From Ichthyophonus hoferi (lineage: Eukaryota; Opisthokonta; Ichthyosporea; Ichthyophonida; Ichthyophonidae): DNA of 64,000 bases. Below the pieces are notes generated by a model. The model searched no databases and had not been told where the DNA came from. It worked only from the letters and a program-made list of their open reading frames with translations. The position numbers and the translations under genes are program-made. Position 1 is the first letter of the stretch; every line of letters starts with the position of its first letter. Shown here piece by piece: positions 41,163 through 53,447 of the stretch. The DNA lies in NCBI GenBank assembly GCA_002751075.1, contig NAOQ01000012.1:193807-257806 (forward strand). The letters are read 5' to 3'.

Positions 41163-41435
41163 AATCAATAACTACACTCTATATCCTCTAGCCAGTGGAT
41201 GTCTATACTATCATTACGTGTCATTACGTATCACGATGTGAATAAGTTGTATATCTTGAAATGGATAGGTAAACCCAGCCAATATAACCCTAACGATTAT
41301 ACTCAATCACCTGCTTGTACCATAGTAACACCCTTGGTGCAAGACAAAATAAGAGGTATGAGAGGTGAGTAATGGATGATGATGTGGTGTATTTATGACC
41401 AAGGTTCTCACTCACCAAGTCAGTAGGTTGGTCAT
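26958..41435 (-). CDS. Glucosidase II alpha subunit (GH31, GANAB type), 27 exons, 910 aa
   Basis: Exons in transcript order (high to low coordinate): 41435-41416, 41064-40975, 40437-40325, 39522-39431, 39123-39059, 38129-38025, 37218-37176, 36751-36703, 36436-36347, 35916-35820, 35389-35212, 34446-34363, 33896-33783, 33509-33433, 33162-33087, 32508-32382, 31846-31767, 31559-31518, 31048-30947, 30587-30496, 30273-30167, 29590-29479, 29301-29170, 28712-28577, 28329-28141, 27617-27423, 27083-26958. Every junction keeps frame. The enzyme trims the inner glucoses from N-glycans in the ER lumen. A signal peptide ([20 protein letters not shown]) precedes [11 protein letters not shown], the GANAB N-terminal landmark. 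DPHIK and YDGWCWPG precede WNDMNE, whose Asp511 is the nucleophile; WTGDN holds the acid/base Asp587; DVGGFF and FFRAHAHLD follow. There is no KDEL; the human enzyme is held by its beta subunit. Human GANAB has 944 residues. Odd points: a 20-base first coding exon, a GTCCGT donor after exon 14, and Val in VGVDVGGFF where relatives have Ala. Confidence 0.95.
41114..41158 (+). repeat. (GA)n microsatellite in glucosidase II alpha intron 1
   Basis: About 22 GA units. On the transcribed strand it is (CU)n, ending 50 bases before the acceptor of exon 2. Frames through it (40971-41241) are artefacts of the repeat except for the real exon at 40975-41064. Confidence 0.95.
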
Positions 41436-44400
41436 GGCAAACAGGGAAAGTAACTACCACAAACAACGGAAAATACCGGTGTTAAAATAGGTAAATAAAC
41501 CAACTCTAAAACCTTGAGCCTCCAAAGGCGTCAATAATGTACCGAAATTTAGGCGTTACCAGGCAGTCTCCCTGGAAGTTTAATTATATTTGTTTATTAG
41601 CAAATAAAAATGAAGAATATAATAATTATTATGTTATTTAGGGAATTTTGTTTAAATTTTCGCTTTACTCGTTATAATTAATATTAAATTTACTGAGCAT
41701 AAACAATGAGATAATGATATAGATCATGCTAGTAAATTAGAATATTTACTTAAAGCTATTTACTTTTGTAATAAAAGGTAATTTATACAAAATAATCAAA
41801 AAAATTAGAATTTATTATTAATATATGTATATATATATATATATAAAGTTACACCGCAACCTCTACAGATTTACAACAGAGTCTGGAATTTTCCTTTTGT
41901 TTGGAATATGAAGCGCAAATAGCATGGTCTAAAATATACTATCCAATAAAACACGCTTACTAATATTTAGCGAACCAATTGTTGGCCGAGTTGTTTGTAA
42001 CAGGAAAATTAGTGGCTGCTTAGCAACTTGGCTGTGAAGATTATATATTATATTTTGTAAAATAAATTTTGATATAATGGCAACATTACAACAATTTTAC
42101 TATATTATATTATAGTGTAATGTAATGCAGTGTAATATTATATAGTGCAAGTTATTATAGTGTAAGGTAATATAATGATAGATTAATTAATTGTGAATAG
42201 ATAAAGTAAACATTAAATATAGTTGTCAGGAATTATTGATTGACAAAGGCAAGAACGAAACTATACCAATCGATGACTAGATATAACTATATAAATTAAT
42301 AATATATGATTAGAATCAACATTATTATTACTTATTTGAAGTTATTTTAAACACCACTTATATATGACAAATAAATAGGGTACAATAAAAAATAGCAGGC
42401 TGCTACAAAGGGTATGCACTGACTTTCATTCTCTGCAGTAGACGTATAATTTACTTTTGTTTGAGGGGATAATTCTATATATACTCCTTTAGAATCAGAT
42501 TTTTATCATATGGGTTTAGTTATATTAGGCTTTTTTACATATTTTAGTATTGCATAACATAGCTCAAAAACACGATCTGGGAATAAGATTTTGAATGTGG
42601 ATCAAGCGCCTACTGCTTTATAATTTCGATTGGTACCCAATTCCAAATACCTCAATGAGCTAGTTGAGAGAAATTGTTGGTTTCTGCTCAAGTTACATAA
42701 TGCAAACGAGGCGCCAAGCTTGAGGGCGAAGAAAAATAAATGAGCAAAAAAGACACATCACTGATGAACAAAATAAGACTTCATAATAATAAACAATAAA
42801 GCTATCCATGGAGTACCGTTGATAATAATAATCATAGCAACAAGAACGAACAATCCCTTTTTATATAGCAAACTTGTTAGTAGCTTATTCTTACATTTTT
42901 TTTATTAATTACACATTATGTTTTCTCCAAATAACATAACACCTCTTTTATATAAGCTAGTACAGGCATCAACATAGTGAATATATATAATCCACTGCAA
43001 TATAATCATGATTTGTACAATATTATTATATTTTAAATAATCATATTACACTCTTTGTACTCCCTGTATTTCAGAATAAACGCATAATCAATCTGAATGG
43101 TTCCACAGATGTAAACTAAAATATTTCCACAATAATGTTATATCTTATATACTTCACCTTTTTCTGGAGAATAAATGCAAAAGTTAGCCATCATAATATT
43201 GTTAGTATATTTTGTATGATTCATATATTAACAGTAAGTAGAGGAATCAGGAACAATAATATGATTAATAAACATCTTTGTGTACATGCATCTATGCGTA
43301 TGTATGTATATACAACGAAATCAATGCTGGCAAAAATCTAAAACATATTACAAGTGGACTAAGTTAATAATAAATAAATTAATAAGATATGAAAAACACT
43401 AGAATATTAGATGAATGATATATATTTATTTATTTTTATATATCTTCATTTTTATACACACATCCTCGGATGATAACAAGACATGGCTAAAAAAGTACAC
43501 TTTATACCTATTGTCAGCTATCGTTTAATAGCTATTTTAATTAACTCTACCTCTCTAATCATAGTGAGCAATAATCCTAACTACTTCAACAAGCAATCTA
43601 GAATTAAAAGTGAAATAAAACCCTTGCCTGACATCCCGCATCAGTAGGTCTATTTATACTTCATTGATGTATACATAGAAAACACGTTAGCACTGAAGTT
43701 AGATTGAAGGCACTTAATCAAACCAGTACAATCAAGATCATATAAGAAGCCTAGTAATTACTCAGTCTTTTCTGTAAGATAAACCCAGTACGACACTTTT
43801 AATAAAGATTACTGAACAAATCTTTATATTTAATAGAATATATATATTGTTGAACTTGTACTTGCTTTTTGTTTAAAGCTAGATAGCCCAAGACAAATAT
43901 GTATAGGGAAGACTTAGCACGAAAAACTAATCATAAAATATGTAGTGATGGATTAAATGTATTTTATTCTCCGTTTTCAAGCATTATGCCATATTATATA
44001 ATATATTTTAATGTTTTACATCGTAGATTCCTAAACTGTTAAAACGTAAAAGATGCAAAATTCTAAATCATCACGGGCAATATGACGTATGTTCTTAATA
44101 AGAAACGGGTCAGAAAAATCATAGCAGTCAAGTAAAATCAGTTAGGAAGATTTTATTTTTAAAAAACTGCCTCGATAAGGATCATTGCCTGAGCAGTTAG
44201 TAGCCAATTAAGTTGAACTAAATTGTGGTGCATGGTTTTAAATAACTAAGCAATGCAGTATATTTCAGGATGCAGTGTTCTCCCATTCGGCGCGATTGGC
44301 AGCACATTAACTAGAGCCTTAACAGCATCAACATAATTTTTTTAGAATACAGTTCAATCCACTTAGGGGCAAAGGTTCACATTGATCCATTTTTATGGAT

Positions 44401-44697
44401 ATCATTAATCCATATGATTGGTACCCAGAACATAGTAATCAAAGATGGTTGTATGAGGCTATAAAGAAAATCATATTTTCTGTCATAAACCAATACTCAG
44501 CACTTGATAATATAACCATCATCATGAACGCATTGAAAAAAAGAATTGATGTGGTAAAGAGAATTGAAACCTATCATATCATTTCAATATAGCGTCGTCA
44601 ATGGGCACGATTGTCCTCCTAGAAGATAGACAAATTAAAATATATGCATATATCCAACCAATACATATATATTAACAATATTTTTAAATACAGATTC
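41436..44697. other. Intergenic between the glucosidase II alpha and NT-C2 genes
   Basis: About 3.3 kb without a supported gene. It holds (TA)n at 41829-41845, degenerate TAATGTAATG-type repeats at 42100-42180, and a plus-strand frame at 44395-44592 that matches nothing known. The proximal part must contain the glucosidase II alpha promoter; no TATA box is obvious. Confidence 0.5.
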
Positions 44698-47600
44698 TCA
44701 CTGTCTCAACCACATATGATGGTGGTTGTAAGTAGGTTGCTTATTCATTTCGGCCGGGTGATTTGCAGGAACAATATGATATAGCTTCATCTCTCCAACC
44801 ACAGCTGCAGAATAAAAAAATATGATGAAAAGATGAAAGCAATATATTGCAAATCGGAGGGATAGATAGATGGTGAAAGACAGAAAGAGAAAAAAAAGAA
44901 TTTCAAGGGTTGCAGAAGACGGGAATAAAATGTTAAAAGTAATCCAATATCTCACATCAAGGTAGGTTAAACGTGTTGGAATATATTATATGTTAATCTG
45001 CTCATTTTCCTTTAACAATGTAATCACACTATGACAAAAGGAGGCACAAATGGAAAGAGTAGAACAATGAAAAGATGTGGGATAGGTGTATGAGAATATG
45101 TGATATATAAGGTATTTTATAAATAGGTGTAAGTCGCGTTTAAAAAGATGCAGTTTGTGAATTAATGCAGATTGCAGTAAAGCAGAACAGAGCCATGGAC
45201 AAGTAGTTAAAAAAACCCCAAGTAGGTAGGGCAAAGAGAATAAAATATTAGAATATGCATGAGACAGAAAGATACAATTAAGATATGCTCCTCAAGACAA
45301 CAGCCAGAAATGTGTGTTTAGTTATTACTCAATATCAATGTAAACCATCTTTTGTTCTCGCAACTATGTTTAGATGATACAAAGATTTTTTGTGTAAATG
45401 TGCATAAATATAATAGTTTTGACTGTGATTAAGTAAGTATAAAAGAATGTAAGTGTGAAAGAAACAACAAATAGAGAAAACAGAAATTTGCCAAATTATG
45501 AGAAACATGTCTTGAGTGAAAAACTTCTAGTTGAGAAAGCAATACAGATGCGCATGGGCAAGGTAAATACAAACATATTAGAAGGGCATACTTACAATCT
45601 ATAACATCTTTATCATTTGCGCGCGTTAACCGAATGTGTTCTCTAGTTGGCATGGTATGATCAAATTCCTACAAGCATAAAGGAAAACATGTAAGCACCG
45701 TGCCATTACTTTGTAGGTATCACAGGCTCATGAAACAACATTTATAGTTCGCAGCATCTCTGGTATCTAACAGGTCGGACAAAAGTATATTATGCTTTGA
45801 TTAATTTTGTGTAGCTAAGGCAAGAATGAACTAGATCAAAATAATTACAGTATATTGTAGAGTTAGGATGTGGTTAGAATCAAGTTTGAATACTACAAGA
45901 TCGTATGAAATTGTTTAGGCAGCGCAATATACACGGCTATAATTTTGGAAAATAGGCGTGCTTGCGTTGGTACTTAGTCTTTCTCTCTTCCATTGTTTCC
46001 TATTGATTTTATTTCCATATGCCTATAGTTCTTCAGCTGCATAATGTTCTGTTGGTATGGGGGTCTCTCGATATAAAAATAGTGCTGGAACAAAAGCGTT
46101 CACGGCACTGTTACAGTCCATTCTTTTATTAATTGTTATTATATTCAATTATTGTTAGAAAAAAAGTTTCTTTCTAGTTGAGTTGGACAGGGATTCAAAT
46201 AGAATTCAGTAACACCAATACAAGTTTTCTTCCCAACAAATAGGAATGAAAAATGGGTTTGAAAGATGAAACATAAGATAAGACACTAATGCGAATAGAG
46301 AAAAACAAATGGACAAGAGAAGAGGAAGGAAACGAAGATTGACAAGAGAGTAATAGGACAGAACCACAGAAGGCATGTTAATTACCCAGGTGTCATCACC
46401 AGTAATAGATGAAAGATCATCAACAGCAGACTGCGTGATTAGGAACCAATGTTAGCTATGTGACATAAAATAGCCAATCATAATGGTTCAGTTACAGGAT
46501 ATGGTGCTTAAAATTGTGGAAAAAAAAAAATCCATTTTAGAACTCAAATCCTCTTAGTAAAAATGCATTATTCTATTGGTAAAGGAGAAAGGCCAAGAGT
46601 TTTAATTTGTTTAACTATCCTGTGCAACATAAAAAAACAACCACTATAAATAAGTTACTCAAAGAATAAGAATCAATTTATAATGGCTCCTTAATGTTAA
46701 ATATATATATATATATAACGATATATATATGAATCATGAGTAGATAGAAGTCTTCACAAAAAAATATTTTTAAAAAGGGAAAAGGTAAAACTCCGGACAA
46801 AGGAAGAGAGGACAGAATCCATAGCATGAGCAGAAAGGAGAAAATACGATATCAATGTAGAGAAAAAAAATATATCAGAAAATATTAAAATGTTAAAGGA
46901 GAGAAGAGGAAGAATAAAGACAACGAGTGTGTTAAGTAAAAATGAAGAAAGAAAACAGGAGAAAATAAAGTAGGGCAAAAAGATAAAAGGAATGCTAAAC
47001 TGAGATAAGGAGTGCGTAAAATAGATAAAAAAGGATAAGAAAAGGACATGTATATATAAGAAAGGTTGTATGAATGAAACACAATACCAGCACACCAAAT
47101 GTGCAAAAGGAAAATATAAACAATAAGAAAACAAAACTGAATCCCAAATATAACGGCAAATACCTCGAATAACTTAAGGGGCTCAGACACCATTCTTGGT
47201 CTGTGGGAAGAATCATATTACTTCAGAATTATGTATGTACTTGGTATCCATTTCATACAAGCTTGTTGGTGTTTAGAATGCATGTGTTTTCAATCCATTG
47301 ATTTATTACTTCTATTACACATTACACAGACATATGAGTAGTCTAGCAAGCAATTTGTCAACTTTTTAAATAAAAAAAGCGATAGGTTTAAATACGACTA
47401 AATTGTAAAATCTTATCGACATTAATTTAAAGTGTGTTCATTTCATTGGCTCACTGGGGGAAATAACAGTGAGAAGAAGATAGTGAGGAAGTCGGATAAA
47501 GCTACACATAAAAATATTTAGAGAAAGATATTAAAGATTTAATATCACTATTAAATTATAAATTGCTAATAAAATATCCACAGGAAACCAATAAAAAAAG

Positions 47601-50600
47601 ATATAAATAGAGGTAAAGAAAAATTGCCTTAGCAATTGGAATAAAAATAAAAGGAATGGAAAGAGGAAGAGAATATAAAGAGATATAAATGAAAATAATA
47701 TGTGAAGAGAGGGCGAAAAATGATTCGTGTTTAAGTAATATATATATGCACGTATGCATGCAAAATTTAAATACAAAGGAGATACATTTATTCATTCATG
47801 CAAACGAATATAGCACATACGTGAAAAAGTTGGTGTCGCCTGCTACTAAAGTCATCTTCAACTCCATCTGTAAAGAAATATAAATAACTCAAACCTCTGT
47901 TCGTAATTGCAGACATGATTGTGGGCCTTTAAACATTTTAACAATAACATTTGATTGGGGTCAAGATAATTGGGTTAAGTATTTTATAATCCTAATTTTG
48001 CTTTATGAATGACCTCTTTCATCGAGCTACAGGGCAGATAGAGCCAGGATTTGTTTTCATTCAGATCAAATCTTCCATATTTATCTATCCTATATAGAGA
48101 TAAATTATCCAACAGATTTTATGTCGTCTCGAAGCGCCTAAGTCGTTCCTTTGATTAGAGGAGCGGAGGTTATAAAAGTAAAAAAGCATGCTTGATAAAT
48201 AAACATAGGATATTAAACGGGACGAAATAAGTGGATAGGGAGAAGAGGAACCAGAGGTGTGATTGGAGGGTATATTAGAATGGAATTTGTTGGTATGAGA
48301 TAATTGAAAGTCAGTAACCAAAAGAATAAACAGGTATTGCTGAGTATTTATATATATTATAGGTCAGGAGTTGTGAACGTATTAATATTATATATTTCAT
48401 ATTGATTTAAATGAGAATGTGTATACAGGTATAGGACTAAAATAAAAGGCAATAAAGGGAGAAAAATGAATAAAAAACGAATAATAATAAAAAAAAACAT
48501 AAAATAAAAATTGAAATAATATTACTTTCAGATAAAATATTGTCGTATCTAGCGAGATCATAGAACGAAAGATATGAAAAAAAAGATTAAAATAGAATGT
48601 AATTGATAGGAAATATATACAGAGAGAAAGAGAGACAAAAGAAAAAGAAACAGTAATAATAGTAAGCATACAAATACATAGAATATATATATATATATAT
48701 ATATACAGAGAGACAAGTAAATGACAATAAAAACATAGTAAAACCCAAGCCGCATACCTCCAAGGTAGAATTATCCTGTCGCTGTCCTTTGATATCTTTT
48801 CCTACCAATATTTGGTTGTACTCTTTATATATTTCTTCCCGAGCAAATGATGAAAGGTTAATGTCAACATGTCCTACCTTCATTTCCTCTCTTAAAGAAT
48901 CCTAATGTAATTTTCATATGTGTATGTACGTATGTATGTATGTATGTATGTATACGTGTGTAGATATTTTGGATCACATGATATAATGCGAGTTAGTGGA
49001 ATACATAAGAAAATTTAGTAAGAATGAGAAATAATAGTAAATAAATTTGAATGGAAAGAGGGGTGTAGGCAAGGTGTAATAATAACGGGCTATTTATCAC
49101 TGCAACAGAGGCAAAGAAAGGTCAATCAAGTAGGAAAGATAAAAATTAAATAAGAGGATAGAAACAGATAACAGCATCGTAATATCCTAAGAGATATTAT
49201 ATGTAGATAAGTATATGTGGCTTTAAAACACAGAAAAAAATTAAAGTAGTGCCAAGACCCACTCTGATTGTTTCTTTATAAATTGTAATTCTACAAATAC
49301 AAGGAATTAATTCTCCTTCAATGGTTGTGGCTATTCCAATCTTTGGCTCCCATTTCTCTTTCCATACTACCATACTTCCACTGATAATAGACCTGTCAAT
49401 AAAGGGTATGATATGGAATTGTATAAGAGGCAGGTTAGAATTAAAATTAATAAGTTCGGGTTGATTGGATTAGATGTGGAATGCTATACGTGGTGATGTA
49501 AGGCAAAGGAGTAAGAAAAGGTAGATAAAGGATAAATGTGTATAGTATTAGAGGATGGTATGTGGTAGGTGACGATGAGAGCCATCTTTGTAATGCAGTA
49601 GTATATTACTGGGTTCCATTGTCCTCTAGGTGGCCAATGGAACTCAGTAAGGTAAGGTAGGTATAGTAGATAGGCCAACCATGAGTGTACAGATATTTGT
49701 AGATAATAGATATAAGTAGAAAACATTAAAATGAAATTATATTCAATGGATAAATTAAGATATATATATATATATATAATGGAAAGAAATATAAAGTGAA
49801 TTGTCAAGGTAAATGGGGTTTTAGTCAATTAAATACCAATAATAGAGATAAGTATGAACGTAGGTGGGAATTTGAATACGTATATGCAGATGTACAAGGC
49901 TGCATATCAATGCAGTATTGTGCCTGAAAAGATTTATATGTGTGGTTATGTACCGTGCTTATATGTCTACCTGTAGGTATGTATGTATGTATATAAGTGA
50001 TAGTGAGACGAGAAATATGAGAGATTAGAATATTGTAAATTTATATCATTACAGTTATTATGTAAAGACTTGGTTATATGCTAATTACTGCAAATGTCAA
50101 TGTAATACTATAGGATAAGATACTTATTGGATCAGAATAAAACAACAAGTATTTAAAGGAAAATCAATTAGACACTTAAACACATGCAAATACGCAGAGA
50201 AGTAAATGGACAAAAATGTAAAAATACACAAATAAATATGCACAAATGTGCATATAAGTATATCTGCGCCCATTTCCTTAAAAGTAAGATTGCTGGAACA
50301 ATAACTGTCTCTATATAATGCCAATAAAAAGCAATTATATAACGCTAGAGAAATGTTCCTAATACGTATCACTAAGCACAACCATTTGAATGCCACCCCA
50401 CCTTCCCACCTTTCCCCCCTCATCGCCAAGAAAAAAAATAGTAATGAAATAAAAATGTGTAAAATATGACCACAAATAGTACAATAGTAATTATTTCACA
50501 CTTAAAGTCTCTGTTTCATAATGACTGTCTGTAACGCTTCATTATTAGCCAAATATGTAATCCTCAACTCAAAATAGACTTCATGTGGTTTCTTAAAACT

Positions 50601-50891
50601 CAAATGAAGTAGTAGTGAGTACGGTTAGATAAATAGAAAATTGGTACACATGTTTGCTTTTGCATGTATTTATATGTATATGCCTATAGTACATGTTTAT
50701 TGTATATAATTATTGGAATACAAAGAGAGTTGATAAAAAGGCAAACGTACAAACCTTTTTGTTTTGTACTGGCTTTCTCCACTTTTTCTAATCTTTAACC
50801 TGGCATAAAAGCTTCCTGTTGTTCCAGCAACATGATTAAGGCGGATAATATGGATAGAAGCCCGAAACAGTCTAACTTGCTTCTTCACCAT
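44698..50891 (-). CDS. EEIG1/FAM102-like protein with N-terminal C2 (NT-C2) domain, 8 exons, 239 aa
   Basis: Exons in transcript order: 50891-50755, 49392-49263, 48901-48758, 47867-47821, 47200-47164, 46430-46386, 45668-45596, 44804-44698. All junctions are in phase, total 239 residues. The NT-C2 domain (about residues 5-150) shows SFYARLKIRKSGESQYKTKR, an aromatic VVWKEKW corresponding to VRWRKRF, LIPCICRITIYKE corresponding to LDPCVFRVSVRKE, KVGHVDINLSSFA corresponding to KLGFADLNLAEFA, and the diagnostic IKGQRQDNSTLE, which matches NTRQDNSILKV of FAM102 and EHBP1 proteins. MTLVAGDTNFFTP matches the next block. Family members act as membrane-associated adaptors, for example in osteoclast signalling (EEIG1). 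The tail after residue 165 is short and ends NHHHMWLRQ, far shorter than vertebrate FAM102 (about 380 aa). Exact orthology (FAM102 versus EHBP1-like) is uncertain. Confidence 0.85.
48921..48954 (+). repeat. (TATG)n microsatellite in an NT-C2 gene intron
   Basis: Eight or so TATG units about 20 bases upstream, in transcript terms, of exon 3 of the NT-C2 gene. Confidence 0.9.
50502..50598 (-). other. Exon-like segment inside intron 1 of the NT-C2 gene
   Basis: After a candidate acceptor (CATTTGAG) the minus strand reads KKPHEVYFELRITYLANNEA and LQTVIMKQRL in the phase left by exon 1, then an in-frame TAA directly before a GTGTGA donor-like site. The C2 domain is complete without it. It could be an alternative exon that truncates the protein, or chance. 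Confidence 0.25.
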
Positions 50892-52519
50892 GTTTTTGTT
50901 TCTACGTTTTGTATGTTTATGATTATATTTATAATATGTTTATAATATGTTCATGAAATAAACTTTTGTTTGTAATAAGTTCGTATATGGCCACCAAATA
51001 AAACCTAATAGAATGTGTTAAATATTTATTCAGCATTGATGCGATTAAAACAAAAAATGTGATTAATTACCGATTAATCATTAACACCAATCACTTATAA
51101 ATAGCTTTGCTCTGTAATTAAAAAGAAATTATTGATTGACATTTACGTAACCCGGACAACACTAAAACTTAACCAAGTGTCTTTCAATAAATAATTTATA
51201 ATTAACGCACATGTCAACACGCCTTTATAATGCAATTTCACACATTCATATTTATTTTGTAAATATTCTCCAAGAGCAATATATTATGATTTTATCGGTA
51301 AGAAATATTTGTATACCTCGCAAGCATGAGGCAAATATGCGCCGGATGATCGTGCTTGGGAAATTTGGTGCGACCTACGCCAATACCTGCATTATCGGGT
51401 ATAGTCAAATATTATATGGGCAATGGCTGCTTACGAATACGCGGTAATTATCTGGTATGCCCGGGTAATATGTGACGCAATGGCCAATGAAATTAACTAT
51501 GGATAAACATCAAATTATTATATTTTTCCGCCAAGCTTCTCCCAGCCATACTTATGAGTGCAGTCGTTGAATAATCTTTGTACATCTATGATTATCAACA
51601 TATAAGGGTCAATTATCTTTGATTTATAAATTGCATTATTAATATGACAGTCAGTTCAATTAGTTTGAACGCTTAAAAAAAATCTAAATAGCTGAATCAA
51701 ATTGTTTAAGTATGAAACAGGATGGGGTTTAGTAAGCAAAGGTTCTTAGAGGTTCAACCATCAACCAATGGCCACATCCTGATGTAAGACCACGGAGAAG
51801 TCACATTATGGCTTGTACATCCTGTGCTTTTTATTTCTATGTATGTGAAGAATAAATAATCTATCGGCGCCATGTTTCTGCCCTTTCATCTAATTTATGA
51901 TTTGTGATGACACAAGACCTTACGAAAGAGTTAAAACCATTTAAATAATCAACCGTAAAGGCGGTTTTTGAGCTTGGTGTCATGTTTCTGTTTCTAGAAT
52001 AGCTAGCTCCTATGATGTCTGAAGGCCAAGGCCATACAAAATATAAAAGTGGCACAATAGCGGTCGTAAATAATATCTATTGTAAATAATCATTACAAGT
52101 TAGTAATATTTTTTTATAAATATTAGTTGAATAAAAATTAGAAGAAGTGTTCATTACAAATACAAAAAATATTTAATTTTCAAGGAAAATAACTTATATC
52201 TAAACAACATTGGGTACATTGGAAGTCTGAAAAATTACGAGTTATGAATTAACAATGTAAATTAAATTTCCGGTGATTTTAAGTCACTCATATTTATGTT
52301 TATTGATATATATATAGGTAATCGTCATTAAATAATGGTAAGTTATTTCAATTCTTTTCAACATGGCGTCAGCTTGTTGTCCCAATAAAAAAAAATCTTA
52401 TGGTAAACTGGTTTTCAATATTGATTCATTGTTCTATTGGTGCTCTGACAGGGTAGCTTAGGCATGATTTAGTAAACATTCTAAATTTTGGGGTTTTCAT
52501 TTGCTTTTGGATGATTGCA

Positions 52520-52680
52520 TACCGAGTAAGTGAGGTGGTGAAATTATTAGTCTCCAACTATTGGTGGGTTGTAGATTCGATTCTATACATTTAGCTGGCC
52601 TCAAATAAACCACAGAGAGAGCCACAAATATGGCTGTGTTGTACAAGCATTAATACCTACAATAAAAATAAACAAATGAA
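52520..52680 (+). repeat. Possible tRNA-derived SINE remnant
   Basis: GAGTAAGTGAGGTGGTG (about 52523-52539) resembles a pol III A box region, and GTAGATTCGATTCTATAC (52571-52588) a B box, about 45 bases apart as in a tRNA. A TAGT...ACTA mini-stem lies between. A non-tRNA body and an A-rich tail (CAATAAAAATAAAC) follow. No second copy was found in the window, so the call is weak. Confidence 0.3.
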
Positions 52681-53428
52681 ATAACAAATTTTTTATTTGC
52701 TATTTTTTTTCTAAAAAAATTATTCGTTCCATATCTGGCTATGTTTTTTTCAGTGCTTTAACCTTTGCTCACTTTCTTCTCTTCACTATTATCTCACCAC
52801 TGAGCTTTTTGACAAATTTTTTTTTCGAAAACTATAAATTTGTTGATCATTCCGATCCGATTCTTACACACAAATGTTTCTCAGTTTCTCGGAACCACCA
52901 ATGCTTAGTGGTGAGTTAATATCTTTTGTTGCAGATTGCGTATTATTCAAAATAGTCTCTATTATCGTTCAATCTTATATCTGTGAATTGGAGTGTGTAC
53001 TGATATTATATTATATTATATCATAATATATTTTATTATATTTTATATATTATATATTACTAACCAATATTAATAATTATTAAGCAATAATTTTTTTTAT
53101 TATCTCTTCTTTTTAAAGCCGTCTTATACCATTTATAAATAGAGAGTGACTTATTATCAGCAGATAAAAGAGTATAGGGGGTAAACAAATGTAGGGAATA
53201 GTTTTGAAAAATGCCTTCAGTTGTGTTTTAAGTGAGCACTGCCGTTCTGCATGCATAGTCGAATTAGCGTATGCAATATTTTATTTATTTGAACTGCAGT
53301 GTATTGTATTTTACTTTTTTCTAATATATGTATATATGTTTTGTCAGTCTATAGTGGTTTTTTATATATTAAAGTCTAACGGAGAGCCCTAGAACCCTAT
53401 TAAGAATATAAGGTAGGCGCTCTATTTG

Positions 53429-53447
53429 ATCCGTCTTTTCGACGGAT
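53429..53447. other. Perfect short hairpin
   Basis: ATCCGTC, a five-base TTTTC loop, then GACGGAT: a 7-bp GC-containing stem in AT-rich intergenic DNA. No associated gene end or known RNA motif. Confidence 0.35.

Noticed and set aside
40971-41241. Ser/Leu-repeat and Arg/Glu-repeat frames
   Set aside because: Products of the (GA)n microsatellite; only 40975-41064 is a real exon.
46754-47216. Overlapping minus-strand Phe/Leu/Ser-rich frames up to 126 residues
   Set aside because: Intron sequence of the NT-C2 gene; pyrimidine-rich low complexity.
47531-48755. Phe/Tyr-rich minus-strand frames
   Set aside because: Intronic low-complexity translation around poly-pyrimidine tracts.
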